The position numbers and the translations under genes are program-made. Shown here piece after piece: positions 18,365 to 27,187 of a stretch of 64,000 nucleotides of DNA. The notes beneath the pieces are model-generated. The model was not told the origin of the DNA and did no database searches. It saw nothing but the letters and a program-made list of their open reading frames with translations. Within the stretch, counting starts at the first letter, position 1; each line of letters opens with the position of its first letter. The DNA is from Alicyclobacillus fastidiosus (lineage in GTDB: Bacteria > Bacillota > Bacilli > Alicyclobacillales > Alicyclobacillaceae): assembly GCF_026651875.1 (NCBI RefSeq), contig NZ_CP104067.1, positions 5,260,501-5,324,500 on the forward strand, written 5' to 3'.

Positions 18365-18553
18365 CTACTGTGATTGGGGTCGAGCCAACCGGCGCTTCGT
18401 CACAAATCCGGTCCCTGTCATGACGACGGCCAGTACGAAAAATAGCGTCGCCAACCACCCTCGCCCCTGTGCCATCATTACAGAACCGAGCGCAAAACAA
18501 CCCATTGTGAACAGGGAAACAAAGAAAAACATTATCTTAAACGAAGTGGTCAA
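18365..18553 (-). CDS. small two-helix membrane protein, DUF5325/YlaF-like
   Basis: 62 residues with two hydrophobic helices (IMFFFVSLFTMGCFALGSVM and WLATLFFVLAVVMTGTGFV) and a basic tail (TKRRLARPQSQ). Size and topology resemble YlaF (DUF5325), but the match is only a visual one. Translation starts at TTG 18553, six bases after GAAGGAGGGG, a strong site. Likely first gene of the transcript with ytvI. Confidence 0.65.
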   Translation of the reverse strand: MTTSFKIMFFFVSLFTMGCFALGSVMMAQGRGWLATLFFVLAVVMTGTGFVTKRRLARPQSQ

Positions 18554-18959
18554 CTACTGCCCCTCCTTCATCTTTTCCAGCGTATACTCCGCGTCTTCCC
18601 AAACCCAAACAGGCGGGCCGCGTTAACCTCATCATACCACATGCGACTAGAGGAATGGCGTGGAAGGCGGGCTGATAGGGTGATATTGTCGAAGCGTTCG
18701 AACGGACCGTAGAAAAACGCGAGTGAACCGGTCGCTCCCAATCCGGGATAGCGCAAGCATTGCGAACGGGGAACGACAGGACCGGCCTTGTCGACAAGTC
18801 GTGGATGGCGGGCATGTGCAGCGCATACGTACGGACCCGCCGTGTAGGGTCGACGCTTGGGGGGAAGTTCAAGCTAGCCTGGGAGCAGCATCCGTATAGC
18901 CTACCGGGGTGCCAACACAGCGGTTCGGCACCCATCACCCTCTCGCACACCGGCCCCCA
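18554..18959 (-). other. 406-base stretch without a convincing gene
   Basis: Frames here lack ribosome sites and family resemblance. An inverted repeat (GGGTGCC / GGCACCC, 18907-18933) lies downstream of the unknown gene that ends at 18960, without a U-tract. A TATGAT that could serve as a -10 box for the small membrane-protein gene lies near the 18.64 kb position. Confidence 0.4.
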
Positions 18960-19397
18960 CTAGGAGGCCGAGACGTGCGACATTGCGGTGAGGTCGAACT
19001 GCGACCAGAAGTCTGACAAATTTTCAGAAACGATCACTTGGTGTGCACCACATCGACGGTAAATCGGTATCTTAGAGTGATCGCTGGAGATCACAACCAC
19101 TTCCTCGACTTTCGCATCGCGAAGCGTCTGCGCCAGTAAGGCGGTGCGCACGAAGTCGTAGTTGCCCTCGCGGATCACGGCCATGTCGAAACGCTCCTGT
19201 TGCACAGCGCCCTTGACGGAGAGCCTGTGGGCAGGGACGTGAATACAGCGATGTTTGTACCAGGATTGTACTTGAGCGTGCGTGTCCTCGAAACAATCGA
19301 GAATTCGCACGTCGATTCCGTTGCGGATGGCTTTGTCGACATGCGGGCGGTCGTCAGCTGCAAATGCAGCCACGAGTAGCTTAGGTGCCATTTTCAA
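18960..19397 (-). CDS. uncharacterised 145-residue protein
   Basis: I do not recognise the family. The product is soluble, with alternating beta-alpha character (PKLLVAAFAADDRPHV; DVRILDCFED; EEVVVISSDHSKIPIYRRCG), compatible with a Rossmann-like or PIN/NYN-like fold. The acidic patch SSDHSK near residue 105 could be a metal site; this is speculation. Start is TTG 19397, or ATG 19391, after AAAGG. The gene stands alone between a hairpin and the GntR gene. Confidence 0.6.
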   Translation of the reverse strand: MKMAPKLLVAAFAADDRPHVDKAIRNGIDVRILDCFEDTHAQVQSWYKHRCIHVPAHRLSVKGAVQQERFDMAVIREGNYDFVRTALLAQTLRDAKVEEVVVISSDHSKIPIYRRCGAHQVIVSENLSDFWSQFDLTAMSHVSAS

Positions 19398-19487
19398 ACC
19401 AACCTTTCGCCAAGTCGGTTGATAGCGCTTACATTGCTATTCTACACTATTTCGTCACGGATTTGTAGTCACTCTGTCACGTGTCTG

Positions 19488-20171
19488 TCATTTTCTTTGT
19501 GCAGCCTGCTCAAGCAGGTGTTCGCCGTAGGCGTAGATGATCTCCCGCGCCCGCTCTGGCTGCTCCATTTGAACGGCGTCGTACACGGCCCGACAAGTCT
19601 GCAGGCCCACTTCGCGCTTGGGGCTAAGGAGCCGCAAGCTGCTGCGCAGCGCCTCTTGGAGAACGCGAAAGGTGTTTTCCAACACCTGATTCTCCGCACA
19701 TTCCGCGAGGACGGCATAAAAGTGGAGTTCGCTCGCAATGCGGTGTTCACTATGTCGTCCGGATGCCTCGAGTTCGAACAGCGCTCGGGAGAGGTTGGAA
19801 TAATCCCTTGTGGCCCGCCGCTTTGCGGCCGAAGATGCGATGGCGGCGAGAACGGCTGTTTGGAGTTCGACGAGGTCAGACACGTGGTCTGTCCCTAGGA
19901 GCACAGCCGCGTCCAGGGGCTGCATCCACATCTCCACACTGGCCGTTCGCACATAGGTGCCATCGCCGTGACGAAGCTCGACCAACCCTTGACCGCGAAG
20001 GGCCCCGAGCGCCTCGCGCACGGTCGCACGGCTGCAGCCGAACTCCTCTGCGAGGTTTTTCAGCGGCGGCAACCTATCGCCAGGGCGCAGCACGCCATCT
20101 TCAATCATCGACCGAATCTGCTGAGCGATGCGCATATACAATTTTTGTCCGATTGGCGAGAACTCGTTCAC
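19488..20171 (-). CDS. GntR family (FadR subfamily) transcriptional regulator
   Basis: 227 residues. N-terminal winged helix: QIRSMIEDGVLRPGDRLPPL, then LAEEFGCSRATVREALGALR and the wing GLVELRHGDGTYVR. The C-terminal all-helical FCD effector domain covers about residues 90-220. Such regulators answer to organic acids or acyl compounds. GTG start at 20171 after AGGGAG. An inverted repeat 29 bases upstream may be its own operator. No target operon is adjacent. Confidence 0.92.
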   Translation of the reverse strand: MNEFSPIGQKLYMRIAQQIRSMIEDGVLRPGDRLPPLKNLAEEFGCSRATVREALGALRGQGLVELRHGDGTYVRTASVEMWMQPLDAAVLLGTDHVSDLVELQTAVLAAIASSAAKRRATRDYSNLSRALFELEASGRHSEHRIASELHFYAVLAECAENQVLENTFRVLQEALRSSLRLLSPKREVGLQTCRAVYDAVQMEQPERAREIIYAYGEHLLEQAAQRK

Positions 20172-20199
20172 CGCATCTCCCTCTTACCCAGGATCATCA

Positions 20200-20214
20200 G
20201 TACACCCCGTGTAC
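20200..20214. promoter_or_regulatory. candidate operator of the GntR regulator
   Basis: GTACACCCCGTGTAC: two perfect 6-base arms around three bases, in the upstream region of the GntR gene. Length and position suit autoregulation by a FadR-type dimer. Confidence 0.45.
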
Positions 20215-20307
20215 CATCACATGCCCATTTGCGACGAGTGGAACGGGCTCCTCTTCGAGGCGAGGGGCCCCGGCCCGAGGTTCGTTCGCCTCCGGGCCAC
20301 CCCTGCA

Positions 20308-20342
20308 AATATTTACAGTCACGAGAACGTTGAGTAAATATT
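20308..20342. repeat. AT-rich inverted repeat behind leuS
   Basis: Nine-base arms AATATTTAC (20308-20316) and GTAAATATT (20334-20342) lie directly after the leuS stop. It could form a hairpin or a paired binding site. A second, GC-rich repeat (GGCCCGAGG / CCTCCGGGCC) lies just beyond it. Confidence 0.5.
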
Positions 20343-20347
20343 CCAGT

Positions 20348-22759
20348 TCAACCCTTGACGACCAAGTTGACGAGTCGTCCCTGGACGTAAATTTGCTTGA
20401 CGATCTCCTTGCCAGCTAGCCACTCCTGCATCTCAGGAAGCGATTTTGCCGCCGCGATGGCCGCTTCGTCGGAAGCGTCAGCCGCGACGACCAATTTCGC
20501 CCGCACGCGTCCGTTGACCTGAACCGCAATCTCGATTTCGTCGTCCTTCAGCCACTTTTCCTCAAACGTCGGCCAAGTCGCGTCGAACACGGAAGTCTTG
20601 TGGCCAAGCATCTCCCACATCTCTTCGCTCATGTGTGGCGCAAACGGCGCCAAGGTGAGCGCCAGCGTGTCCATCGTCGCCCGGTCGATGCCCTGCTTCG
20701 ACTCGGCGGACAACGCGTTCACGTACTCCATGAACGCACTCACTGCAGTGTTGAAGCGGAATCCTTCCATCCGTTCGGTCAACGAGGCGACAAATCGGTG
20801 CCGCAATTTGGTGAGCGCCTCGCGCTCAGGTACGCTTTTCGTCGAGTGTGCCTGGATAAGCCGGTAAACGCGTTGCAGGAAGCGCGAGACGCCTTCGAGT
20901 CCGTTCGTACTCCACTCCGCTTCGTCTTCCGGAGGGCCGACAAACATCTCGTACATCCGCAGCGCGTCGATGCCGTAGTCGCGAATGATGTCATCAGGGT
21001 TGACGACGTTGCCTTTCGACTTGCTCATCTTGGCGCCGTTGAGTGTCATCATGCCTTGTGTGAACAGACGTTGAAACGGTTCGTCGAACTGAATCAAGCC
21101 GAGATCGTAAATAAACTTCGTGTAAAAACGGGAGTACAGGAGGTGCAATACTGCGTGCTCCACACCGCCGATGTACATGTCGACAGGCAGCCAGTAGTCG
21201 ATTGCCTCTTTCGAGAACGGCGCCTCGTCGTTGTTCGGGTCCGCGTAGCGCAGGAAATACCACGATGAGCCCGCCCACTGCGGCATCGTATCCGTCTCCC
21301 GCTTCGCAGGTGCGTGACATTTTGGACAAGTGGTGTTGACGAACTCGGCGATGGCCGCCAGCGGCGATTCGCCTGTCCCCGTCGGCTCGTAGCGCTCCAC
21401 TTCCGGAAGCCGGACGGGCAACTGCTCAACTGGTACCGCGACCGGTCCACACGCATCGCAGTGGATGATGGGAATAGGTTCACCCCAGTAACGCTGACGG
21501 GCGAACACCCAGTCGCGCAGTCGGTAGTTGACGGTCGCCTCGGCCTGCCCAGTCGACTGCAAGAGTTCGATGGCAGCGCGCTTGGCGTCGGCCACCTTCA
21601 TCCCGTTTAGCGTGTGCGAATTGGTAAGTACCCCATCCCCCGTGTACAGTCCGTCAACGGGGCCGTCTTGCGGTTGAACGACAGGAATGATCTCGAGTCC
21701 AAACTCCTGTGCAAATTCGTAGTCGCGTTCGTCGTGCGCCGGGACGGCCATAATTGCGCCCGTACCATAGTCCATCAGCACGTAGTCGGCCACCCACACC
21801 GGAAGTTTGCGATCCACGAGCGGATGTTCCACGAATGCCCCGGTGAATACGCCCGTCTTCGTCTTGTCGCCTACCTGCTGCCGTTCGATATTTGATTTAC
21901 GTAAGGATTCGTCGACATATGACTCGACGGCGGTCCGCTGCTCTGCGGTCGTAATCGTTTGAACGAGCGGATGCTCTGGCGCCAACACCATGTACGTAGC
22001 GCCGTAGATGGTGTCCGGCCGGGTCGAAAACACTTCGATTTCATCCGGGTGATTTGACAGTTTGAAGCGGATGCGCGCACCTTCACTGCGGCCAATCCAC
22101 GCCCGCTGCATCCGCTTGACGTGCTCCGGCCAGTCCAGTTTATCGAGGTCGTCTAACAAGCGGTCAGCATAGGCCGTGATCTTGAGCATCCACTGATACA
22201 TCTCTTTTTTCGTGACATCAGACCCACAGCGATCGCACTTGCCGTCCACTACCTCTTCGTTGGCGAGCCCTGTCTTGCAACTTGGGCACCAGTTGATCGG
22301 CATCTTTTTGCGATACGCAAGGCCTTGCTCGAACATCTTCACGAAAAAGTACTGTGTCCAGCGATAGAACTCGGGGTCCGTGGTGTTAATCTCCCGATCC
22401 CAATCGTACATAGCACCGATTTCCTCGAGCTGACGTTTGAAATTGGCCACGTTTTCCGCCGTGCTGATACGCGGATGAACGCCGTGTTGGATGGCGTAGT
22501 TCTCCGCCGGCAAGCCAAATGCATCCCAGCCCATCGGGTGCAGGATTTCGAATCCGTGCATGCGCTTATAGCGGCTCCAAACGTCGGAGATGGTGTAGCC
22601 TCGCCAGTGGCCGACGTGTAATCCGTTGCCGGACGGATACGGGAACATGTCGAGACAGTAATACTTCGGCTTTCCACTGTGCTTGTCTGCGCGATGCGCG
22701 CCAGATTCCTTCCAGCGCGCCTTCCACTTTGCTTCAACCTGCTGCGACTGATAGTCCAT
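20348..22759 (-). CDS. leuS: leucine--tRNA ligase
   Basis: 803 residues, class I aminoacyl-tRNA synthetase charging tRNA-Leu. HIGH motif as [10 protein letters not shown] (42-51), a zinc module [13 protein letters not shown]...CDRCGS, the CP1 editing domain ([11 protein letters not shown] and the T-rich region), and KMSKS as [13 protein letters not shown]. The anticodon-binding and C-terminal domains are present, so the length is complete. ATG 22759 follows AGGAGG by eight bases; the upstream in-frame extension runs into the leader and is not coding. Expression is controlled by a T-box leader. Confidence 0.97.
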   Translation of the reverse strand: MDYQSQQVEAKWKARWKESGAHRADKHSGKPKYYCLDMFPYPSGNGLHVGHWRGYTISDVWSRYKRMHGFEILHPMGWDAFGLPAENYAIQHGVHPRISTAENVANFKRQLEEIGAMYDWDREINTTDPEFYRWTQYFFVKMFEQGLAYRKKMPINWCPSCKTGLANEEVVDGKCDRCGSDVTKKEMYQWMLKITAYADRLLDDLDKLDWPEHVKRMQRAWIGRSEGARIRFKLSNHPDEIEVFSTRPDTIYGATYMVLAPEHPLVQTITTAEQRTAVESYVDESLRKSNIERQQVGDKTKTGVFTGAFVEHPLVDRKLPVWVADYVLMDYGTGAIMAVPAHDERDYEFAQEFGLEIIPVVQPQDGPVDGLYTGDGVLTNSHTLNGMKVADAKRAAIELLQSTGQAEATVNYRLRDWVFARQRYWGEPIPIIHCDACGPVAVPVEQLPVRLPEVERYEPTGTGESPLAAIAEFVNTTCPKCHAPAKRETDTMPQWAGSSWYFLRYADPNNDEAPFSKEAIDYWLPVDMYIGGVEHAVLHLLYSRFYTKFIYDLGLIQFDEPFQRLFTQGMMTLNGAKMSKSKGNVVNPDDIIRDYGIDALRMYEMFVGPPEDEAEWSTNGLEGVSRFLQRVYRLIQAHSTKSVPEREALTKLRHRFVASLTERMEGFRFNTAVSAFMEYVNALSAESKQGIDRATMDTLALTLAPFAPHMSEEMWEMLGHKTSVFDATWPTFEEKWLKDDEIEIAVQVNGRVRAKLVVAADASDEAAIAAAKSLPEMQEWLAGKEIVKQIYVQGRLVNLVVKG

Positions 22760-22778
22760 GTGTTGATCCTCCTGATCA

Positions 22779-23000
22779 TCAAAAAGCCCCCCGCCCGAAT
22801 AGGACGAGAGGCATGAATCCCGTGGTACCACCTACATTGAAGACGGCGCGATACATGTATCGCACTCGCTTCCACTCAACCTCTAACGCCAGGCTCGCGT
22901 TTCTCCCTATACGACCACCCTAATGCTGCAAGAGGGCCTTTCAGGTGAAATCCTTCGCACGGAGGTTACAGGAACGCGGTCTTGGTTTGCACCAACCACC
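22779..23000 (-). promoter_or_regulatory. T-box leader of leuS
   Basis: On the minus strand the conserved T-box GGTGGTACCACG (22821-22832) precedes a terminator hairpin (GCCTCTCGTCC / GGGCGGGGGGC, 22786-22812, fully paired with G-U pairs) and TTTTT at 22781-22785. Such leaders read uncharged tRNA (here Leu by context). The 5' limit of stem I is approximate, and I could not fix the specifier codon. Confidence 0.85.
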
Positions 23001-23107
23001 AAGTCTCTACAGGCAATCACGCTGCAAACGGCCACAGCATACGCCCAATACTCGCGGCTTCCAGCAAAAGCTGTGCTTCGTCGGATTTGTGTATTTCGCT
23101 GTCTTTC

Positions 23108-23135
23108 AGTATACCCATGCGCCGTGTTTTTGCAA
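23108..23135 (-). promoter_or_regulatory. candidate sigma-A promoter of leuS
   Basis: TTGCAA (23130-23135), a 16-base spacer and TATACT (23108-23113) on the minus strand, starting immediately after the upstream gene. Initiation near 23101 would give a leader of about 320 bases ahead of the T-box terminator. Confidence 0.55.
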
Positions 23136-23138
23136 ACC

Positions 23139-23786
23139 TTATCTGCGGTCCGAGGAGCCTAGTACGCCCATCAGGCGCAACACGAACAAAAACAGGTTGA
23201 CGAAGTCGAGGTACAGGGAAAGCACGACCCACGGCACGGCTTGCTCCGATATCCCATACTTGGCCATACGGTTGACGTCAAACAGGATGTAACCGATAAA
23301 CACACCGATGCCAATGAGCGAATAGGCGAGGTTCATCGCCGAGGAAAATGCCGTGAAGATGGAGACAAGCCCCATCAACAAAAGCGCCATTAGACCGATG
23401 AACAAAAAACCTCCGAGAAACGAGAAATCCATCGATGATCGCGACGCGACAATCGACGCGATGAGGAACGCCCCAGCTGCGACACCAAGTGCCTGGATGA
23501 CGAGCCCCGCTCCGAGCATGACCGCGTAGCTGTGGATAATCGGCCAAAGGGTTATGCCAGAGATAAACGTAAAAGCGTAGACGAACGGAAACCCAATTGC
23601 CTTTTTTCTCTGCCGGAACATCGCCACGAAGATCATCACGAGTTCCACAATGCTGAGAACGCCAATCAGCACCGTAGGAATTTGCGTGCCGACCAGGACG
23701 CCGACGAGTGCGGCCAAAAGCGTGCCAAACAGGCCAAAAAAGACGCGCCCGAGAACCCGATTCTGAGACACGGTGTACGTTTGCAT
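23139..23786 (-). CDS. Bax inhibitor-1/YccA family membrane protein
   Basis: 215 residues with seven predicted hydrophobic helices, including the motifs YSLIGIGVFIGYILFDVNRM and VPWVVLSLYLDFVNLFLFVLRL, diagnostic of the BI-1/YetJ family (calcium leak-type channels). ATG 23786 is preceded by GGAGGGAGATTTC; longer in-frame versions add a non-homologous N-terminus. Confidence 0.92.
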   Translation of the reverse strand: MQTYTVSQNRVLGRVFFGLFGTLLAALVGVLVGTQIPTVLIGVLSIVELVMIFVAMFRQRKKAIGFPFVYAFTFISGITLWPIIHSYAVMLGAGLVIQALGVAAGAFLIASIVASRSSMDFSFLGGFLFIGLMALLLMGLVSIFTAFSSAMNLAYSLIGIGVFIGYILFDVNRMAKYGISEQAVPWVVLSLYLDFVNLFLFVLRLMGVLGSSDRR

Positions 23787-23869
23787 GAAATCTCCCTCCA
23801 CGTTAGCCATTTCCGGTGACCCGAGCGACCGCAGACAACAGGTTTCTGTCTGTCCCACTCCGGGCCCGT

Positions 23870-25033
23870 TTAAGACGTCACAGTCGCGACGTCGACCTTC
23901 AGTACGTCATACAATATTTTTACATAGACTTTCGGCCAGACCAACTGCCGTAGCTGAGCAGTGGGCACAAACTGCGCGTTTTGCGGCAGGTCGATTGCGC
24001 CTGGGTCGAATTGTACGCCAATCGGCCGCAATACGCGCACATCCCACTCGAGGTGGGTAAAAATGTGCTTGGCAGACGCGATTTCCGCGAACTCGCGCAC
24101 ATCACTCGGCCCCTCCCGCACCAACCAGCCCCTATCTTCGGTATGGCCGGGAAACAGCTGCGCCAAACGTCTTCGCGCCAGACTGGCAAGCACCTCCTCG
24201 TCCCCGTTTGGCCCGTCGACTTCCAGAGACGGCAACTGCCACATATTCGCGAGAAGCCCTTCGCCTTGCCGCTGCTCCACGAGCAGCCTTCCATCCTGTT
24301 CAATCCACAGCGCCATCACCGTGAGCGGCTTCCTGGCTCGCTTCGGGCGCTTGACCGGGATGGAATCCACACTAGCCTGTGCAAAGGCGGTGCAATCATC
24401 CTGAATTGGACAGGCGAGGCACTGAGGCTTACGCGGCGTGCAGACCATCGCGCCCAACTCCATGAGTGCTTGGGTAAACGACTGCGGAACGGTCTGCTCG
24501 ACCGCATGTTGCACGTGCTCTGTGATCTCCCGTTTGACGGGCGGATGGTCGATAGGCTGCTCAATTCCCAAGTACCGCGACATCACGCGCAACACGTTCC
24601 CATCCACCGCCGCCACAGGCCGATTAAACGCGATGCTCATCACCGCTCCGCTCGTGTACGGACCTACGCCAGGCAACGAGCGCACCTCGTCGACCGCTCT
24701 TGGGAATTGCCCGGCGTACTGCTCAACTACCGCCGCTGCAGCCCGCTGTAAATTTCTGGCGCGCGCGTAATAGCCAAGGCCCTGCCACAGTTTCATCACA
24801 TCTTGTTCGGGCGCCTGAGCTAAGCTTTGCACGTCTGGGAACCGCTCTAAAAACCGGTGATAATACGGAACGACGGTCTCCACCCGAGTCTGCTGCAACA
24901 TCGTCTCGCTCACCAAAATCCGGTAGGGATCTGACGTTTCCCGCCACGGGAGCGACCGCTTATTTTGCTCGAACCACTTTACTAGCTTATGTGCAAAGGC
25001 AGCCAGCCTTTCCGAACTCTTTCGCAAATGCAT
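23870..25033 (-). CDS. mutY: A/G-specific adenine glycosylase
   Basis: 387 residues. Removes adenine opposite 8-oxoguanine. Visible are the catalytic Glu (SETMLQQT), helix-hairpin-helix SLPGVGPYTSGAV, catalytic Asp (AAVDGNVLRV), the iron-sulfur motif CTPRKPQCLACPIQDDC and a C-terminal NUDIX-like domain for 8-oxoG recognition (LLVEQRQGEGLLANMWQLP). ATG 25033 is five bases after AAGGAGGG. Confidence 0.96.
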   Translation of the reverse strand: MHLRKSSERLAAFAHKLVKWFEQNKRSLPWRETSDPYRILVSETMLQQTRVETVVPYYHRFLERFPDVQSLAQAPEQDVMKLWQGLGYYARARNLQRAAAAVVEQYAGQFPRAVDEVRSLPGVGPYTSGAVMSIAFNRPVAAVDGNVLRVMSRYLGIEQPIDHPPVKREITEHVQHAVEQTVPQSFTQALMELGAMVCTPRKPQCLACPIQDDCTAFAQASVDSIPVKRPKRARKPLTVMALWIEQDGRLLVEQRQGEGLLANMWQLPSLEVDGPNGDEEVLASLARRRLAQLFPGHTEDRGWLVREGPSDVREFAEIASAKHIFTHLEWDVRVLRPIGVQFDPGAIDLPQNAQFVPTAQLRQLVWPKVYVKILYDVLKVDVATVTS

Positions 25034-25213
25034 CAATTCCCTCCTTGCGAGGTCTCACAAACGGTCGACCCTGTTTCCTAGAACCTCGAGTGATACAGAT
25101 ATTGAGAAGGGCTGTGGGGTACTACAAGTGTACCATGTACACATCAAACGCAGCACAAAGCCGAACATACAAACGGGGAAGAAGGACAAAATACAGCCGA
25201 GGGGGTGCTGTCC

Positions 25214-25444
25214 ATGGGTCTTATGAACGCAGTGGCAAGTTCTGTCCGTTATCGTATCATGCCGAGACGCAGAAGCGGTATGGGAACGATGACCGCATTG
25301 TTCGTCGGTGCCAGTGTGGGCATCGCTGCGTGGGAAGCTGTGCGTAAAGCTCAGGGTGTGCGAATGACGGCTGGATCTCATTCACCATCCGACAGCAGTG
25401 CAACCGCCATCGCGGAAGAGGTCATGCGAGAAATTGAAAGCTGA
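25214..25444 (+). CDS. small single-helix membrane protein
   Basis: 76 residues: basic N-terminus (RYRIMPRRRSG), one membrane helix (TMTALFVGASVGIAAWEAV) and a Ser-rich, acidic tail. ATG 25214 has GAGGGGG at suitable spacing; a GTG at 25205 is the alternative. No family recognised. It stands alone on the plus strand between mutY and the second DUF402 gene, with its own hairpin behind it. Confidence 0.6.
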   Translation: MGLMNAVASSVRYRIMPRRRSGMGTMTALFVGASVGIAAWEAVRKAQGVRMTAGSHSPSDSSATAIAEEVMREIES

Positions 25445-25464
25445 TTTCTGACGGCGACAGCAGG

Positions 25465-25494
25465 GACAGAGTTGAAAAACTCTGTCTCCTTCTC
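25465..25494 (+). terminator. probable terminator after the small membrane-protein gene
   Basis: Perfect 9-base arms GACAGAGTT (25465-25473) and AACTCTGTC (25478-25486), followed by a pyrimidine stretch TCCTTCTC rather than a clean T-run. Confidence 0.5.
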
Positions 25495-25539
25495 ATGCGC
25501 TCACAAAAAACGTGCTTCTCGTTCAGGGCGAACCGAGTT

Positions 25540-26055
25540 TTATAGATAGCGCCGATGGATCCCATACTTGTGTTTCCACACTTGGTAGGACAATCGGCTG
25601 CGTTTCATGCTATCCACAAATTTTTGGGTATTTTCAAGCACGCGTCGAGCTTCCGCCATACTCACTTGACGCGTGAATAATGCTTCGCCAAATTCCTCTA
25701 AGTCGATGACGTGGTAGTAGGATCTCTCGTATAACAAGACATCCACATACATATCCTCAACGTAGATGTACTCTTGATCCTCCCAGACTTTGACGAGATC
25801 TACATAATGGTCAAACCGGAGACGCGGATGCTTGATGGGGGTACCCATATTCAAGCAAGTGCTCACCGCGATTCCCCATTGGGGGTATATTTCTCGCAGG
25901 TGGTTGCTGTAGCCATGCTCAAACGCTGGCCGCTCCACGACAACTAGTCCCGGTCGTCGAAAGAATTTTTCAATTTTAAATGGTTCATTTGATCTATCAA
26001 TTCCACGCTCTTCACGCTTGTGGATTTGTTGAACGCGGCCCGCTCGCAGCGCCAC
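25540..26055 (-). CDS. second DUF402 family protein
   Basis: About 171 residues. The core YVDLVKVWEDQEYIYVEDMYVDVLLYERSY and VIDLEEFGEAL correspond to the DUF402 metal-site region, though the second Asp-rich motif reads VEDMYVDVLLY rather than YIDLDLDV. The N-terminus is basic. Phosphatase activity is possible but not shown. GTG 26055 follows GGAAGGGGGG; a TTG at 26073 is the longest alternative. Not adjacent to the other DUF402 gene (16749-17225). Confidence 0.7.
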   Translation of the reverse strand: MALRAGRVQQIHKREERGIDRSNEPFKIEKFFRRPGLVVVERPAFEHGYSNHLREIYPQWGIAVSTCLNMGTPIKHPRLRFDHYVDLVKVWEDQEYIYVEDMYVDVLLYERSYYHVIDLEEFGEALFTRQVSMAEARRVLENTQKFVDSMKRSRLSYQVWKHKYGIHRRYL

Positions 26056-26142
26056 ACACGCCCCCCCTTCCAAACAAAACAGTCATAGTATAGGTTACCA
26101 TGAGTTGCAAAAAACACAAAGCTATCCTAACACGACCGAATG

Positions 26143-26691
26143 TCAACGGAAAAAGCGCGATTTTTGGCGTTTGGAGGGACGGAACCGGCGAGTTTGGCCG
26201 GACGGGTGCGGTGTAGTAAGCGCGGATGAAAACGGCGGGGCCTTGCGGAGATGCATGCGGTGTTTCCGGCTGGAGCTCAGCCTGTACATGATGAGCCAGA
26301 TGGCCGCCCCCACAAACATGACCATCACGGCATACCAGATTGGCGGTGCGCTTTCGAGTGGAGAAGCGTACGTCAAGGACCCCGAATCCGCCCGCTCGAT
26401 CACGACGAACTTCCCATCCGCTCCAAACAGCTTGGAGGTCGGTGGCAAGACTGCAACCTGGTCGGAGGACGTATTGTAAAATTTGAGATAACCTTCTTCA
26501 TCCTCACCATCGTAATTCCACTTGTCAATCACTGGTTCCCCAATGGTGACCTCGTGATACATTGGGTTTCGTGCCACATATGGCATCACTAAACGATACG
26601 CCTCAAAGAGACCCAGACCAACGATGGCGAGTATCACGAAGACCACGCGATAGGGCAGGCGTCCACGCCGTTTGACAAGACGCATCCTCAT
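26143..26691 (-). CDS. uncharacterised two-helix membrane protein
   Basis: 182 residues. One membrane helix near the N-terminus (VVFVILAIVGLGLFEAYRL), an external domain (about 40-120), a second helix (WYAVMVMFVGAAIWLIMY) and a strongly basic tail ending RPSKRQKSRFFR. No family recognised. ATG 26691 is preceded by AGGGGTGCTAACC; the longer frame upstream has no ribosome site. Confidence 0.65.
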   Translation of the reverse strand: MRMRLVKRRGRLPYRVVFVILAIVGLGLFEAYRLVMPYVARNPMYHEVTIGEPVIDKWNYDGEDEEGYLKFYNTSSDQVAVLPPTSKLFGADGKFVVIERADSGSLTYASPLESAPPIWYAVMVMFVGAAIWLIMYRLSSSRKHRMHLRKAPPFSSALTTPHPSGQTRRFRPSKRQKSRFFR

Positions 26692-26762
26692 GGTTAGCAC
26701 CCCTGCTTTCAACCGATGTCTCAGTATATGACCAAGCCCATCGGGAAAGAACAAGCCGAGGA

Positions 26763-26805
26763 CGAGCACCCTTGTCGTTCGTACATTCGTTACGACAGGT
26801 GCTCG
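26763..26805 (-). terminator. hairpin overlapping the end of crh
   Basis: Arms CGAGCACC-CT-TGTCG and CGACA-GGTGCTCG form a long stem that includes the crh stop codon. The tail is U-poor, so it may be an attenuating hairpin or a weak terminator of the crh operon. Confidence 0.35.
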
Positions 26806-27053
26806 GTTTGAATGAACTCCACGAGTTGCTCGACTGCCTGTTGCTCATCCCCACCATTTGCGCGTACGACTACCGTCTGCCCAGAGGCTACCGCCAGGGA
26901 CATCACGCCCATGATGCTCTTCGCATTGACGGATTTGCCGTCCTTTTCGAGGGTGACTTCCGCTCGAAAGCGATTTGCAGCCTGCACGAAATTTGCCGCT
27001 GCTCGAGCAAACAGACCACCTTGAATTTTGACTACAACTTCCTTCTCTACCAT
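26790..27053 (-). CDS. crh: Crh-like HPr-family catabolite repression protein
   Basis: 87 residues, strongly Crh/HPr-like: NRF, LEKDGK, VNAKSIMGVMSLAVASG. The regulatory Ser46 is kept, but the phosphocarrier site is altered: HPr G-I-H-A-R-P-A reads G-L-F-A-R-A-A, so Phe15 replaces His15 and Ala18 replaces Pro18. Bacillus Crh has Gln15. It therefore cannot carry PTS phosphate, but can be a substrate of HPrK (gene at 36271-37218) and corepressor of CcpA. It lies downstream of whiA in the Bacillus order. ATG at 27053; a GTG nine bases earlier is possible. Confidence 0.9.
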   Translation of the reverse strand: MVEKEVVVKIQGGLFARAAANFVQAANRFRAEVTLEKDGKSVNAKSIMGVMSLAVASGQTVVVRANGGDEQQAVEQLVEFIQTEHLS

Positions 27054-27187
27054 GGGTATCACCGTGTTTCATCGTAGTAGTAATCCAGGGCTAAGCCCCG
27101 AATACCCTCATTTGAGTAAGTTCAAGTATAGCATGTAAGGATTTTGATAGACAGCGCTTGACCGATCCAATTTTGGCGATATTCTGA

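Noticed and set aside
18537-18950. 137-residue minus-strand frame
   Set aside because: It overlaps the start of the small membrane-protein gene, has composition unlike neighbouring genes and no ribosome site.
22925-22990. Search for the Leu specifier codon in the T-box stem I
   Set aside because: A CTC is present near 22932-22934, but I could not confirm the stem I fold, so it is not listed as a feature.
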